A DNA stretch of 64,000 nucleotides from Myoxocephalus aenaeus (taxonomy: Eukaryota; Chordata; Actinopteri; Perciformes; Cottidae), in contig JBAMJR010000712.1 of assembly GCA_038501785.1 (NCBI GenBank), positions 1-64,000 on the forward strand, read 5' to 3'. Shown here in pieces: positions 8,341 to 22,700 of the stretch (positions are counted from its first letter, which is position 1; every line of letters begins with the position of its first letter). A model generated the notes under the pieces. The model saw nothing but the letters and a program-made list of their open reading frames with translations. It was not told the DNA's origin and did not search any database. Both the position numbers and the translations under genes were made by a program.

Positions 8341-8462
8341 CAAGGCTCAGCCGAATGGCAAAGCCTGTCAAAAATAGGTTCAACTCATTGGTGTTCCTCT
8401 CCACGGAAGTCTTTAGTAAAAGGCGAAAGACTTGTGCGTTATGAAGAGAAACCAAAGTAAGT
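8341..8462 (-). ncRNA. U5 snRNA, unit 5 (type A)
   Basis: Intact U5 with 3' box downstream; upstream haplotype G form. Confidence 0.93.
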
Positions 8463-8808
8463 ACTGCCCTCTTGTCAAGAGCAGCAGGTAATGTAGTCGT
8501 CCCAGTCAAATGTCTCACGGTAAGCCTCGGTTGACGTGCTGTGTTCAAAACAACAGGCCACACCCATTACCACGCCCATATTTTAAAGAGGGCGTTCCCA
8601 CATTTTAAAGAGAGCAACAGTGTCCATTGCACAGTCTGTGTCCCTTCCAATAGAGAGAGGGGCATCAGTAACAGGTACACAGGCCCTTTGTTTGACACAT
8701 GTCCTGAAGACCGACAGCGACTGAGACTTGTATCGTTGACGACAGAATCAAAGTCAACGACAGACTGCTCCATCGGATTGGTGTTTTGTTGTCCACAAGG
8801 CATTTGAA

Positions 8809-8996
8809 GGGTGCACCGTTCCCAGCAATACTGCAATACCGGGTCGATGCGTGGAGTGAACAGAGCAAGCTCCTATTTCATCTCCCAAGGCTAAAAATCT
8901 GCTTAATAAGACATCCTCGTATAGAGGACATATCAGATATTAAACTGATAAGAACAGATACTACACTTGATCTTAGCCAAAAGGCCGAGAAGCGAT
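8809..8996 (-). ncRNA. U2 snRNA, unit 5 (type A, nt140 A)
   Basis: Full-length copy; A at nt 140; PSE-like element and GC box present. Confidence 0.96.
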
Positions 8997-10374
8997 GACC
9001 ACAAAGGGTTTGCGTCCTGAGCCCACCTCCTGGGACCGTTCTCACTGGTCATGGTGCAGTTCTTTCAATTAGGCAGAGCAGCGGCAGCTGCTTAGCAACA
9101 CCCGCCCCAGGCCTCCATGGTCAGGCTCCATGGTCAGGCATCTAGTAAAGTAAAGATGTATCTCTTTCTTTCTTTTTTTAGAACCTGAGGATCAGAGCAT
9201 GGCACCTTGAGATCAAAGCATAGAAGCCTGATGTCAGAGCAAGATGTATCTCAATATTTCTCTCTTCAAACCTGAGGATCAGAGCATAAGAACCTTGGGA
9301 TCAAAGCATAGAACCCTGATGTCAGAGCATAGAACCTTGAGATCAAAGCATAGAACCCTGATGTCAGAGCAAGATTGATCTCATTATTTATTTCTCAGAA
9401 CCTGAGGATCAGAGCATAGAACCTTGAGATAGACTCATTTGAACCATCTTGAGTTAGCAGTGTTTCGCCTCAGTTGATGTGTATATTCTTGCATATGAAC
9501 TATTCCAGGAGTGACTTCCCCAATCCCTATCCCTCAACCACTCACCTATCAACCTAGCCAAGGGCTCTAACATCTAACACTTTTCTGTGTATCTATTGTC
9601 CCGGACTTTCTTTACTCTAGAGAACCAGGGGCACAGGACTTTAAAACAAGCGCACAGGGGGTTTTAACTCAGGGGGTGTGCTTAAGTGTGGGTCCACGGG
9701 GTCGGAGGGTGAGCCGGGTTAGGGGGGTGAGCTCCAGAGGTGGTTCAAGGGGGTCACATGACCCCAACTTTTACCCAGAGAAGGTGACCTTATTCCTGGG
9801 TAAAGTTAGCCAATGTGTGCCCTGGAAGCCATCTCCCTCCAAATGACCCTCCAGTTCCCCAGTGTCCCTGTTACTTCCCCTGACTCTGACCCAGAGTCCC
9901 ATGTACTTTTATAGGGGCATTTCCCCAACCTTTACCCAGAGAAAGTGACCTCAAGCCTGGGTAAAGTCAGACCACGAGTGCCCTGGAAGTCATCTTCCTC
10001 CAAATGACCCTTCAGTTCCCCAGTGTCCCTGTTACTTCCCCTGACTCTGACCCAGAGTCCCATGCACTTTTATAGGGGCATTTCCCCAACCTTTACCCAG
10101 AGAACGTGACCTCAAACCTGGGTAAAGTATGACAAAGCATGCCCTGGAAGTCATCGCCCCCCAAATGACCGTTAACCTGAGCATAGAACCTTGGGATCAA
10201 AGCATAGAACCTTGAGATCACTGCACAGAATCAGAGCAATATTTATCTCATTCTTTCTTTCTTAGAACCTCAGGATCAGAGCATAGAACCGTGAGATCAA
10301 AGCATAGAACCCTGATGTCAGAGCATACAACTTAGTCTTAGAAACTGTCTCTTTATTTTATTTTCACAAATGCA

Positions 10375-10496
10375 CAAGGCTCAGCCGAATGGCAAAGCCT
10401 GTCAAAAATAGGTTCAACTCATTGGTGTTCCTCTCCACGGAAGTCTTTAGTAAAAGGCGAAAGACTTGTGCGTTATGAAGAGAAACCAAAGTAAGT
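10375..10496 (-). ncRNA. U5 snRNA, unit 6 (type A)
   Basis: Intact U5 matching the type A consensus. Confidence 0.93.
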
Positions 10497-10842
10497 ACTG
10501 CCCTCTTGTCAAGAGCAGCAGGTAATGTAGTCGTCCCAGTCAAATGTCTCACGGTAAGCCTCGGTTGACGTGCTGTGTTCAAAACAACAGGCCACACCCA
10601 TTACCACGCCCATATTTTAAAGAGGGCGTTCCCACATTTTAAAGAGAGCAACAGTGTCCATTGCACAGTCTGTGTCCCTTCCAATAGAGAGAGGGGCATC
10701 AGTAACAGGTACACAGGCCCTTTGTTTGACACATGTCCTGAAGACCGACAGCGACTGAGACTTGTATCGTTGACGACAGAATCAAAGTCAACGACAGACT
10801 GCTCCATCGGATTGGTGTTTTGTTGTCCACAAGGCATTTGAA

Positions 10843-11030
10843 GGGTGCACCGTTCCCAGCAATACTGCAATACCGGGTCGATGCGTGGAGTGAACAGAGC
10901 AAGCTCCTATTTCATCTCCCAAGGCTAAAAATCTGCTTAATAAGACATCCTCGTATAGAGGACATATCAGATATTAAACTGATAAGAACAGATACTACAC
11001 TTGATCTTAGCCAAAAGGCCGAGAAGCGAT
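10843..11030 (-). ncRNA. U2 snRNA, unit 6 (type A, nt140 A)
   Basis: Full-length copy. The following minisatellite carries the rare CTTCAATTCC variant near 12050. Confidence 0.96.
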
Positions 11031-12408
11031 GACCACAAAGGGTTTGCGTCCTGAGCCCACCTCCTGGGACCGTTCTCACTGGTCATGGTGCAGTTCTTTC
11101 AATTAGGCAGAGCAGCGGCAGCTGCTTAGCAACACCCGCCCCAGGCCTCCATGGTCAGGCTCCATGGTCAGGCATCTAGTAAAGTAAAGATGTATCTCTT
11201 TCTTTCTTTTTTTAGAACCTGAGGATCAGAGCATGGCACCTTGAGATCAAAGCATAGAAGCCTGATGTCAGAGCAAGATGTATCTCAATATTTCTCTCTT
11301 CAAACCTGAGGATCAGAGCATAAGAACCTTGGGATCAAAGCATAGAACCCTGATGTCAGAGCATAGAACCTTGAGATCAAAGCATAGAACCCTGATGTCA
11401 GAGCAAGATTGATCTCATTATTTATTTCTCAGAACCTGAGGATCAGAGCATAGAACCTTGAGATAGACTCATTTGAACCATCTTGAGTTAGCAGTGTTTC
11501 GCCTCAGTTGATGTGTATATTCTTGCATATGAACTATTCCAGGAGTGACTTCCCCAATCCCTATCCCTCAACCACTCACCTATCAACCTAGCCAAGGGCT
11601 CTAACATCTAACACTTTTCTGTGTATCTATTGTCCCGGACTTTCTTTACTCTAGAGAACCAGGGGCACAGGACTTTAAAACAAGCGCACAGGGGGTTTTA
11701 ACTCAGGGGGTGTGCTTAAGTGTGGGTCCACGGGGTCGGAGGGTGAGCCGGGTTAGGGGGGTGAGCTCCAGAGGTGGTTCAAGGGGGTCACATGACCCCA
11801 ACTTTTACCCAGAGAAGGTGACCTTATTCCTGGGTAAAGTTAGCCAATGTGTGCCCTGGAAGCCATCTCCCTCCAAATGACCCTCCAGTTCCCCAGTGTC
11901 CCTGTTACTTCCCCTGACTCTGACCCAGAGTCCCATGTACTTTTATAGGGGCATTTCCCCAACCTTTACCCAGAGAAAGTGACCTCAAGCCTGGGTAAAG
12001 TCAGACCACGAGTGCCCTGGAAGTCATCTTCCTCCAAATGACCCTTCAATTCCCCAGTGTCCCTGTTACTTCCCCTGACTCTGACCCAGAGTCCCATGCA
12101 CTTTTATAGGGGCATTTCCCCAACCTTTACCCAGAGAACGTGACCTCAAACCTGGGTAAAGTATGACAAAGCATGCCCTGGAAGTCATCGCCCCCCAAAT
12201 GACCGTTAACCTGAGCATAGAACCTTGGGATCAAAGCATAGAACCTTGAGATCACTGCACAGAATCAGAGCAATATTTATCTCATTCTTTCTTTCTTAGA
12301 ACCTCAGGATCAGAGCATAGAACCGTGAGATCAAAGCATAGAACCCTGATGTCAGAGCATACAACTTAGTCTTAGAAACTGTCTCTTTATTTTATTTTCA
12401 CAAATGCA

Positions 12409-12530
12409 CAAGGCTCAGCCGAATGGCAAAGCCTGTCAAAAATAGGTTCAACTCATTGGTGTTCCTCTCCACGGAAGTCTTTAGTAAAAGGCGAAAGACT
12501 TGTGCGTTATGAAGAGAAACCAAAGTAAGT
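12409..12530 (-). ncRNA. U5 snRNA, unit 7 (type A)
   Basis: Intact U5; upstream haplotype T form. Confidence 0.93.
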
Positions 12531-12876
12531 ACTGCCCTCTTGTCAAGAGCAGCAGGTAATGTAGTCGTCCCAGTCAAATGTCTCACGGTAAGCCTCGGTT
12601 GACGTGCTGTGTTCAAAACAACAGGCCACACCCATTACCACGCCCATATTTTAAAGAGGGCGTTCCCACATTTTAAATAGAGCAACAGTGTCCATTGCAC
12701 AGTCTGTGTCCCTTCCAATAGAGAGAGGGGCATCAGTAACAGGTACACAGGCCCTTTGTTTGACACATGTCCTGAAGACCGACAGCGACTGAGACTTGTA
12801 TCGTTGACGACAGAATCAAAGTCAACGACAGACTGCTCCATCGGATTGGTGTTTTGTTGTCCACAAGGCATTTGAA

Positions 12877-13064
12877 GGGTGCACCGTTCCCAGCAATACT
12901 GCAATACCGGGTCGATGCGTGGAGCGAACAGAGCAAGCTCCTATTTCATCTCCCAAGGCTAAAAATCTGCTTAATAAGACATCCTCGTATAGAGGACATA
13001 TCAGATATTAAACTGATAAGAACAGATACTACACTTGATCTTAGCCAAAAGGCCGAGAAGCGAT
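12877..13064 (-). ncRNA. U2 snRNA, unit 7 (type A, nt140 G)
   Basis: Full-length copy with G at nt 140. Confidence 0.96.
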
Positions 13065-14442
13065 GACCACAAAGGGTTTGCGTCCTGAGCCCACCTCCTG
13101 GGACCGTTCTCACTGGTCATGGTGCAGTTCTTTCAATTAGGCAGAGCAGCGGCAGCTGCTTAGCAACACCCGCCCCAGGCCTCCATGGTCAGGCTCCATG
13201 GTCAGGCATCTAGTAAAGTAAAGATGTATCTCTTTCTTTCTTTTTTTAGAACCTGAGGATCAGAGCATGGCACCTTGAGATCAAAGCATAGAAGCCTGAT
13301 GTCAGAGCAAGATGTATCTCAATATTTCTCTCTTCAAACCTGAGGATCAGAGCATAAGAACCTTGGGATCAAAGCATAGAACCCTGATGTCAGAGCATAG
13401 AACCTTGAGATCAAAGCATAGAACCCTGATGTCAGAGCAAGATTGATCTCATTATTTATTTCTCAGAACCTGAGGATCAGAGCATAGAACCTTGAGATAG
13501 ACTCATTTGAACCATCTTGAGTTAGCAGTGTTTCGCCTCAGTTGATGTGTATATTCTTGCATATGAACTATTCCAGGAGTGACTTCCCCAATCCCTATCC
13601 CTCAACCACTCACCTATCAACCTAGCCAAGGGCTCTAACATCTAACACTTTTCTGTGTATCTATTGTCCCGGACTTTCTTTACTCTAGAGAACCAGGGGC
13701 ACAGGACTTTAAAACAAGCGCACAGGGGGTTTTAACTCAGGGGGTGTGCTTAAGTGTGGGTCCACGGGGTCGGAGGGTGAGCCGGGTTAGGGGGGTGAGC
13801 TCCAGAGGTGGTTCAAGGGGGTCACATGACCCCAACTTTTACCCAGAGAAGGTGACCTTATTCCTGGGTAAAGTTAGCCAATGTGTGCCCTGGAAGCCAT
13901 CTCCCTCCAAATGACCCTCCAGTTCCCCAGTGTCCCTGTTACTTCCCCTGACTCTGACCCAGAGTCCCATGTACTTTTATAGGGGCATTTCCCCAACCTT
14001 TACCCAGAGAAAGTGACCTCAAGCCTGGGTAAAGTCAGACCACGAGTGCCCTGGAAGTCATCTTCCTCCAAATGACCCTTCAGTTCCCCAGTGTCCCTGT
14101 TACTTCCCCTGACTCTGACCCAGAGTCCCATGCACTTTTATAGGGGCATTTCCCCAACCTTTACCCAGAGAACGTGACCTCAAACCTGGGTAAAGTATGA
14201 CAAAGCATGCCCTGGAAGTCATCGCCCCCCAAATGACCGTTAACCTGAGCATAGAACCTTGGGATCAAAGCATAGAACCTTGAGATCACTGCACAGAATC
14301 AGAGCAATATTTATCTCATTCTTTCTTTCTTAGAACCTCAGGATCAGAGCATAGAACCGTGAGATCAAAGCATAGAACCCTGATGTCAGAGCATACAACT
14401 TAGTCTTAGAAACTGTCTCTTTATTTTATTTTCACAAATGCA

Positions 14443-14564
14443 CAAGGCTCAGCCGAATGGCAAAGCCTGTCAAAAATAGGTTCAACTCATTGGTGTTCCT
14501 CTCCACGGAAGTCTTTAGTAAAAGGCGAAAGACTTGTGCGTTATGAAGAGAAACCAAAGTAAGT
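14443..14564 (-). ncRNA. U5 snRNA, unit 8 (type A)
   Basis: Intact U5; upstream haplotype G form. Confidence 0.93.
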
Positions 14565-14910
14565 ACTGCCCTCTTGTCAAGAGCAGCAGGTAATGTAGTC
14601 GTCCCAGTCAAATGTCTCACGGTAAGCCTCGGTTGACGTGCTGTGTTCAAAACAACAGGCCACACCCATTACCACGCCCATATTTTAAAGAGGGCGTTCC
14701 CACATTTTAAAGAGAGCAACAGTGTCCATTGCACAGTCTGTGTCCCTTCCAATAGAGAGAGGGGCATCAGTAACAGGTACACAGGCCCTTTGTTTGACAC
14801 ATGTCCTGAAGACCGACAGCGACTGAGACTTGTATCGTTGACGACAGAATCAAAGTCAACGACAGACTGCTCCATCGGATTGGTGTTTTGTTGTCCACAA
14901 GGCATTTGAA

Positions 14911-15098
14911 GGGTGCACCGTTCCCAGCAATACTGCAATACCGGGTCGATGCGTGGAGTGAACAGAGCAAGCTCCTATTTCATCTCCCAAGGCTAAAAAT
15001 CTGCTTAATAAGACATCCTCGTATAGAGGACATATCAGATATTAAACTGATAAGAACAGATACTACACTTGATCTTAGCCAAAAGGCCGAGAAGCGAT
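14911..15098 (-). ncRNA. U2 snRNA, unit 8 (type A, nt140 A)
   Basis: Full-length copy. The CTTCAATTCC minisatellite variant recurs in the spacer to its right (near 16115). Confidence 0.96.
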
Positions 15099-16476
15099 GA
15101 CCACAAAGGGTTTGCGTCCTGAGCCCACCTCCTGGGACCGTTCTCACTGGTCATGGTGCAGTTCTTTCAATTAGGCAGAGCAGCGGCAGCTGCTTAGCAA
15201 CACCCGCCCCAGGCCTCCATGGTCAGGCTCCATGGTCAGGCATCTAGTAAAGTAAAGATGTATCTCTTTCTTTCTTTTTTTAGAACCTGAGGATCAGAGC
15301 ATGGCACCTTGAGATCAAAGCATAGAAGCCTGATGTCAGAGCAAGATGTATCTCAATATTTCTCTCTTCAAACCTGAGGATCAGAGCATAAGAACCTTGG
15401 GATCAAAGCATAGAACCCTGATGTCAGAGCATAGAACCTTGAGATCAAAGCATAGAACCCTGATGTCAGAGCAAGATTGATCTCATTATTTATTTCTCAG
15501 AACCTGAGGATCAGAGCATAGAACCTTGAGATAGACTCATTTGAACCATCTTGAGTTAGCAGTGTTTCGCCTCAGTTGATGTGTATATTCTTGCATATGA
15601 ACTATTCCAGGAGTGACTTCCCCAATCCCTATCCCTCAACCACTCACCTATCAACCTAGCCAAGGGCTCTAACATCTAACACTTTTCTGTGTATCTATTG
15701 TCCCGGACTTTCTTTACTCTAGAGAACCAGGGGCACAGGACTTTAAAACAAGCGCACAGGGGGTTTTAACTCAGGGGGTGTGCTTAAGTGTGGGTCCACG
15801 GGGTCGGAGGGTGAGCCGGGTTAGGGGGGTGAGCTCCAGAGGTGGTTCAAGGGGGTCACATGACCCCAACTTTTACCCAGAGAAGGTGACCTTATTCCTG
15901 GGTAAAGTTAGCCAATGTGTGCCCTGGAAGCCATCTCCCTCCAAATGACCCTCCAGTTCCCCAGTGTCCCTGTTACTTCCCCTGACTCTGACCCAGAGTC
16001 CCATGTACTTTTATAGGGGCATTTCCCCAACCTTTACCCAGAGAAAGTGACCTCAAGCCTGGGTAAAGTCAGACCACGAGTGCCCTGGAAGTCATCTTCC
16101 TCCAAATGACCCTTCAATTCCCCAGTGTCCCTGTTACTTCCCCTGACTCTGACCCAGAGTCCCATGCACTTTTATAGGGGCATTTCCCCAACCTTTACCC
16201 AGAGAACGTGACCTCAAACCTGGGTAAAGTATGACAAAGCATGCCCTGGAAGTCATCGCCCCCCAAATGACCGTTAACCTGAGCATAGAACCTTGGGATC
16301 AAAGCATAGAACCTTGAGATCACTGCACAGAATCAGAGCAATATTTATCTCATTCTTTCTTTCTTAGAACCTCAGGATCAGAGCATAGAACCGTGAGATC
16401 AAAGCATAGAACCCTGATGTCAGAGCATACAACTTAGTCTTAGAAACTGTCTCTTTATTTTATTTTCACAAATGCA

Positions 16477-16598
16477 CAAGGCTCAGCCGAATGGCAAAGC
16501 CTGTCAAAAATAGGTTCAACTCATTGGTGTTCCTCTCCACGGAAGTCTTTAGTAAAAGGCGAAAGACTTGTGCGTTATGAAGAGAAACCAAAGTAAGT
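16477..16598 (-). ncRNA. U5 snRNA, unit 9 (type A)
   Basis: Intact U5; upstream haplotype T form. Confidence 0.93.
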
Positions 16599-16944
16599 AC
16601 TGCCCTCTTGTCAAGAGCAGCAGGTAATGTAGTCGTCCCAGTCAAATGTCTCACGGTAAGCCTCGGTTGACGTGCTGTGTTCAAAACAACAGGCCACACC
16701 CATTACCACGCCCATATTTTAAAGAGGGCGTTCCCACATTTTAAATAGAGCAACAGTGTCCATTGCACAGTCTGTGTCCCTTCCAATAGAGAGAGGGGCA
16801 TCAGTAACAGGTACACAGGCCCTTTGTTTGACACATGTCCTGAAGACCGACAGCGACTGAGACTTGTATCGTTGACGACAGAATCAAAGTCAACGACAGA
16901 CTGCTCCATCGGATTGGTGTTTTGTTGTCCACAAGGCATTTGAA

Positions 16945-17132
16945 GGGTGCACCGTTCCCAGCAATACTGCAATACCGGGTCGATGCGTGGAGCGAACAGA
17001 GCAAGCTCCTATTTCATCTCCCAAGGCTAAAAATCTGCTTAATAAGACATCCTCGTATAGAGGACATATCAGATATTAAACTGATAAGAACAGATACTAC
17101 ACTTGATCTTAGCCAAAAGGCCGAGAAGCGAT
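16945..17132 (-). ncRNA. U2 snRNA, unit 9 (type A, nt140 G)
   Basis: Full-length copy with G at nt 140. Confidence 0.96.
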
Positions 17133-18510
17133 GACCACAAAGGGTTTGCGTCCTGAGCCCACCTCCTGGGACCGTTCTCACTGGTCATGGTGCAGTTCTT
17201 TCAATTAGGCAGAGCAGCGGCAGCTGCTTAGCAACACCCGCCCCAGGCCTCCATGGTCAGGCTCCATGGTCAGGCATCTAGTAAAGTAAAGATGTATCTC
17301 TTTCTTTCTTTTTTTAGAACCTGAGGATCAGAGCATGGCACCTTGAGATCAAAGCATAGAAGCCTGATGTCAGAGCAAGATGTATCTCAATATTTCTCTC
17401 TTCAAACCTGAGGATCAGAGCATAAGAACCTTGGGATCAAAGCATAGAACCCTGATGTCAGAGCATAGAACCTTGAGATCAAAGCATAGAACCCTGATGT
17501 CAGAGCAAGATTGATCTCATTATTTATTTCTCAGAACCTGAGGATCAGAGCATAGAACCTTGAGATAGACTCATTTGAACCATCTTGAGTTAGCAGTGTT
17601 TCGCCTCAGTTGATGTGTATATTCTTGCATATGAACTATTCCAGGAGTGACTTCCCCAATCCCTATCCCTCAACCACTCACCTATCAACCTAGCCAAGGG
17701 CTCTAACATCTAACACTTTTCTGTGTATCTATTGTCCCGGACTTTCTTTACTCTAGAGAACCAGGGGCACAGGACTTTAAAACAAGCGCACAGGGGGTTT
17801 TAACTCAGGGGGTGTGCTTAAGTGTGGGTCCACGGGGTCGGAGGGTGAGCCGGGTTAGGGGGGTGAGCTCCAGAGGTGGTTCAAGGGGGTCACATGACCC
17901 CAACTTTTACCCAGAGAAGGTGACCTTATTCCTGGGTAAAGTTAGCCAATGTGTGCCCTGGAAGCCATCTCCCTCCAAATGACCCTCCAGTTCCCCAGTG
18001 TCCCTGTTACTTCCCCTGACTCTGACCCAGAGTCCCATGTACTTTTATAGGGGCATTTCCCCAACCTTTACCCAGAGAAAGTGACCTCAAGCCTGGGTAA
18101 AGTCAGACCACGAGTGCCCTGGAAGTCATCTTCCTCCAAATGACCCTTCAGTTCCCCAGTGTCCCTGTTACTTCCCCTGACTCTGACCCAGAGTCCCATG
18201 CACTTTTATAGGGGCATTTCCCCAACCTTTACCCAGAGAACGTGACCTCAAACCTGGGTAAAGTATGACAAAGCATGCCCTGGAAGTCATCGCCCCCCAA
18301 ATGACCGTTAACCTGAGCATAGAACCTTGGGATCAAAGCATAGAACCTTGAGATCACTGCACAGAATCAGAGCAATATTTATCTCATTCTTTCTTTCTTA
18401 GAACCTCAGGATCAGAGCATAGAACCGTGAGATCAAAGCATAGAACCCTGATGTCAGAGCATACAACTTAGTCTTAGAAACTGTCTCTTTATTTTATTTT
18501 CACAAATGCA

Positions 18511-18632
18511 CAAGGCTCAGCCGAATGGCAAAGCCTGTCAAAAATAGGTTCAACTCATTGGTGTTCCTCTCCACGGAAGTCTTTAGTAAAAGGCGAAAGA
18601 CTTGTGCGTTATGAAGAGAAACCAAAGTAAGT
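18511..18632 (-). ncRNA. U5 snRNA, unit 10 (type A)
   Basis: Intact U5; upstream haplotype G form. Confidence 0.93.
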
Positions 18633-18978
18633 ACTGCCCTCTTGTCAAGAGCAGCAGGTAATGTAGTCGTCCCAGTCAAATGTCTCACGGTAAGCCTCGG
18701 TTGACGTGCTGTGTTCAAAACAACAGGCCACACCCATTACCACGCCCATATTTTAAAGAGGGCGTTCCCACATTTTAAAGAGAGCAACAGTGTCCATTGC
18801 ACAGTCTGTGTCCCTTCCAATAGAGAGAGGGGCATCAGTAACAGGTACACAGGCCCTTTGTTTGACACATGTCCTGAAGACCGACAGCGACTGAGACTTG
18901 TATCGTTGACGACAGAATCAAAGTCAACGACAGACTGCTCCATCGGATTGGTGTTTTGTTGTCCACAAGGCATTTGAA

Positions 18979-19166
18979 GGGTGCACCGTTCCCAGCAATA
19001 CTGCAATACCGGGTCGATGCGTGGAGTGAACAGAGCAAGCTCCTATTTCATCTCCCAAGGCTAAAAATCTGCTTAATAAGACATCCTCGTATAGAGGACA
19101 TATCAGATATTAAACTGATAAGAACAGATACTACACTTGATCTTAGCCAAAAGGCCGAGAAGCGAT
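18979..19166 (-). ncRNA. U2 snRNA, unit 10 (type A, nt140 A)
   Basis: Full-length copy with A at nt 140. Confidence 0.96.
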
Positions 19167-20544
19167 GACCACAAAGGGTTTGCGTCCTGAGCCCACCTCC
19201 TGGGACCGTTCTCACTGGTCATGGTGCAGTTCTTTCAATTAGGCAGAGCAGCGGCAGCTGCTTAGCAACACCCGCCCCAGGCCTCCATGGTCAGGCTCCA
19301 TGGTCAGGCATCTAGTAAAGTAAAGATGTATCTCTTTCTTTCTTTTTTTAGAACCTGAGGATCAGAGCATGGCACCTTGAGATCAAAGCATAGAAGCCTG
19401 ATGTCAGAGCAAGATGTATCTCAATATTTCTCTCTTCAAACCTGAGGATCAGAGCATAAGAACCTTGGGATCAAAGCATAGAACCCTGATGTCAGAGCAT
19501 AGAACCTTGAGATCAAAGCATAGAACCCTGATGTCAGAGCAAGATTGATCTCATTATTTATTTCTCAGAACCTGAGGATCAGAGCATAGAACCTTGAGAT
19601 AGACTCATTTGAACCATCTTGAGTTAGCAGTGTTTCGCCTCAGTTGATGTGTATATTCTTGCATATGAACTATTCCAGGAGTGACTTCCCCAATCCCTAT
19701 CCCTCAACCACTCACCTATCAACCTAGCCAAGGGCTCTAACATCTAACACTTTTCTGTGTATCTATTGTCCCGGACTTTCTTTACTCTAGAGAACCAGGG
19801 GCACAGGACTTTAAAACAAGCGCACAGGGGGTTTTAACTCAGGGGGTGTGCTTAAGTGTGGGTCCACGGGGTCGGAGGGTGAGCCGGGTTAGGGGGGTGA
19901 GCTCCAGAGGTGGTTCAAGGGGGTCACATGACCCCAACTTTTACCCAGAGAAGGTGACCTTATTCCTGGGTAAAGTTAGCCAATGTGTGCCCTGGAAGCC
20001 ATCTCCCTCCAAATGACCCTCCAGTTCCCCAGTGTCCCTGTTACTTCCCCTGACTCTGACCCAGAGTCCCATGTACTTTTATAGGGGCATTTCCCCAACC
20101 TTTACCCAGAGAAAGTGACCTCAAGCCTGGGTAAAGTCAGACCACGAGTGCCCTGGAAGTCATCTTCCTCCAAATGACCCTTCAGTTCCCCAGTGTCCCT
20201 GTTACTTCCCCTGACTCTGACCCAGAGTCCCATGCACTTTTATAGGGGCATTTCCCCAACCTTTACCCAGAGAACGTGACCTCAAACCTGGGTAAAGTAT
20301 GACAAAGCATGCCCTGGAAGTCATCGCCCCCCAAATGACCGTTAACCTGAGCATAGAACCTTGGGATCAAAGCATAGAACCTTGAGATCACTGCACAGAA
20401 TCAGAGCAATATTTATCTCATTCTTTCTTTCTTAGAACCTCAGGATCAGAGCATAGAACCGTGAGATCAAAGCATAGAACCCTGATGTCAGAGCATACAA
20501 CTTAGTCTTAGAAACTGTCTCTTTATTTTATTTTCACAAATGCA

Positions 20545-20666
20545 CAAGGCTCAGCCGAATGGCAAAGCCTGTCAAAAATAGGTTCAACTCATTGGTGTTC
20601 CTCTCCACGGAAGTCTTTAGTAAAAGGCGAAAGACTTGTGCGTTATGAAGAGAAACCAAAGTAAGT
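20545..20666 (-). ncRNA. U5 snRNA, unit 11 (type A)
   Basis: Intact U5; upstream haplotype T form. Confidence 0.93.
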
Positions 20667-21012
20667 ACTGCCCTCTTGTCAAGAGCAGCAGGTAATGTAG
20701 TCGTCCCAGTCAAATGTCTCACGGTAAGCCTCGGTTGACGTGCTGTGTTCAAAACAACAGGCCACACCCATTACCACGCCCATATTTTAAAGAGGGCGTT
20801 CCCACATTTTAAATAGAGCAACAGTGTCCATTGCACAGTCTGTGTCCCTTCCAATAGAGAGAGGGGCATCAGTAACAGGTACACAGGCCCTTTGTTTGAC
20901 ACATGTCCTGAAGACCGACAGCGACTGAGACTTGTATCGTTGACGACAGAATCAAAGTCAACGACAGACTGCTCCATCGGATTGGTGTTTTGTTGTCCAC
21001 AAGGCATTTGAA

Positions 21013-21200
21013 GGGTGCACCGTTCCCAGCAATACTGCAATACCGGGTCGATGCGTGGAGCGAACAGAGCAAGCTCCTATTTCATCTCCCAAGGCTAAAA
21101 ATCTGCTTAATAAGACATCCTCGTATAGAGGACATATCAGATATTAAACTGATAAGAACAGATACTACACTTGATCTTAGCCAAAAGGCCGAGAAGCGAT
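21013..21200 (-). ncRNA. U2 snRNA, unit 11 (type A, nt140 G)
   Basis: Full-length copy. Third occurrence of the CTTCAATTCC minisatellite variant follows near 22215. Confidence 0.96.
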
Positions 21201-22578
21201 GACCACAAAGGGTTTGCGTCCTGAGCCCACCTCCTGGGACCGTTCTCACTGGTCATGGTGCAGTTCTTTCAATTAGGCAGAGCAGCGGCAGCTGCTTAGC
21301 AACACCCGCCCCAGGCCTCCATGGTCAGGCTCCATGGTCAGGCATCTAGTAAAGTAAAGATGTATCTCTTTCTTTCTTTTTTTAGAACCTGAGGATCAGA
21401 GCATGGCACCTTGAGATCAAAGCATAGAAGCCTGATGTCAGAGCAAGATGTATCTCAATATTTCTCTCTTCAAACCTGAGGATCAGAGCATAAGAACCTT
21501 GGGATCAAAGCATAGAACCCTGATGTCAGAGCATAGAACCTTGAGATCAAAGCATAGAACCCTGATGTCAGAGCAAGATTGATCTCATTATTTATTTCTC
21601 AGAACCTGAGGATCAGAGCATAGAACCTTGAGATAGACTCATTTGAACCATCTTGAGTTAGCAGTGTTTCGCCTCAGTTGATGTGTATATTCTTGCATAT
21701 GAACTATTCCAGGAGTGACTTCCCCAATCCCTATCCCTCAACCACTCACCTATCAACCTAGCCAAGGGCTCTAACATCTAACACTTTTCTGTGTATCTAT
21801 TGTCCCGGACTTTCTTTACTCTAGAGAACCAGGGGCACAGGACTTTAAAACAAGCGCACAGGGGGTTTTAACTCAGGGGGTGTGCTTAAGTGTGGGTCCA
21901 CGGGGTCGGAGGGTGAGCCGGGTTAGGGGGGTGAGCTCCAGAGGTGGTTCAAGGGGGTCACATGACCCCAACTTTTACCCAGAGAAGGTGACCTTATTCC
22001 TGGGTAAAGTTAGCCAATGTGTGCCCTGGAAGCCATCTCCCTCCAAATGACCCTCCAGTTCCCCAGTGTCCCTGTTACTTCCCCTGACTCTGACCCAGAG
22101 TCCCATGTACTTTTATAGGGGCATTTCCCCAACCTTTACCCAGAGAAAGTGACCTCAAGCCTGGGTAAAGTCAGACCACGAGTGCCCTGGAAGTCATCTT
22201 CCTCCAAATGACCCTTCAATTCCCCAGTGTCCCTGTTACTTCCCCTGACTCTGACCCAGAGTCCCATGCACTTTTATAGGGGCATTTCCCCAACCTTTAC
22301 CCAGAGAACGTGACCTCAAACCTGGGTAAAGTATGACAAAGCATGCCCTGGAAGTCATCGCCCCCCAAATGACCGTTAACCTGAGCATAGAACCTTGGGA
22401 TCAAAGCATAGAACCTTGAGATCACTGCACAGAATCAGAGCAATATTTATCTCATTCTTTCTTTCTTAGAACCTCAGGATCAGAGCATAGAACCGTGAGA
22501 TCAAAGCATAGAACCCTGATGTCAGAGCATACAACTTAGTCTTAGAAACTGTCTCTTTATTTTATTTTCACAAATGCA

Positions 22579-22700
22579 CAAGGCTCAGCCGAATGGCAAA
22601 GCCTGTCAAAAATAGGTTCAACTCATTGGTGTTCCTCTCCACGGAAGTCTTTAGTAAAAGGCGAAAGACTTGTGCGTTATGAAGAGAAACCAAAGTAAGT
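22579..22700 (-). ncRNA. U5 snRNA, unit 12 (type A)
   Basis: Intact U5; upstream haplotype T form, the same as its left neighbour. Confidence 0.93.
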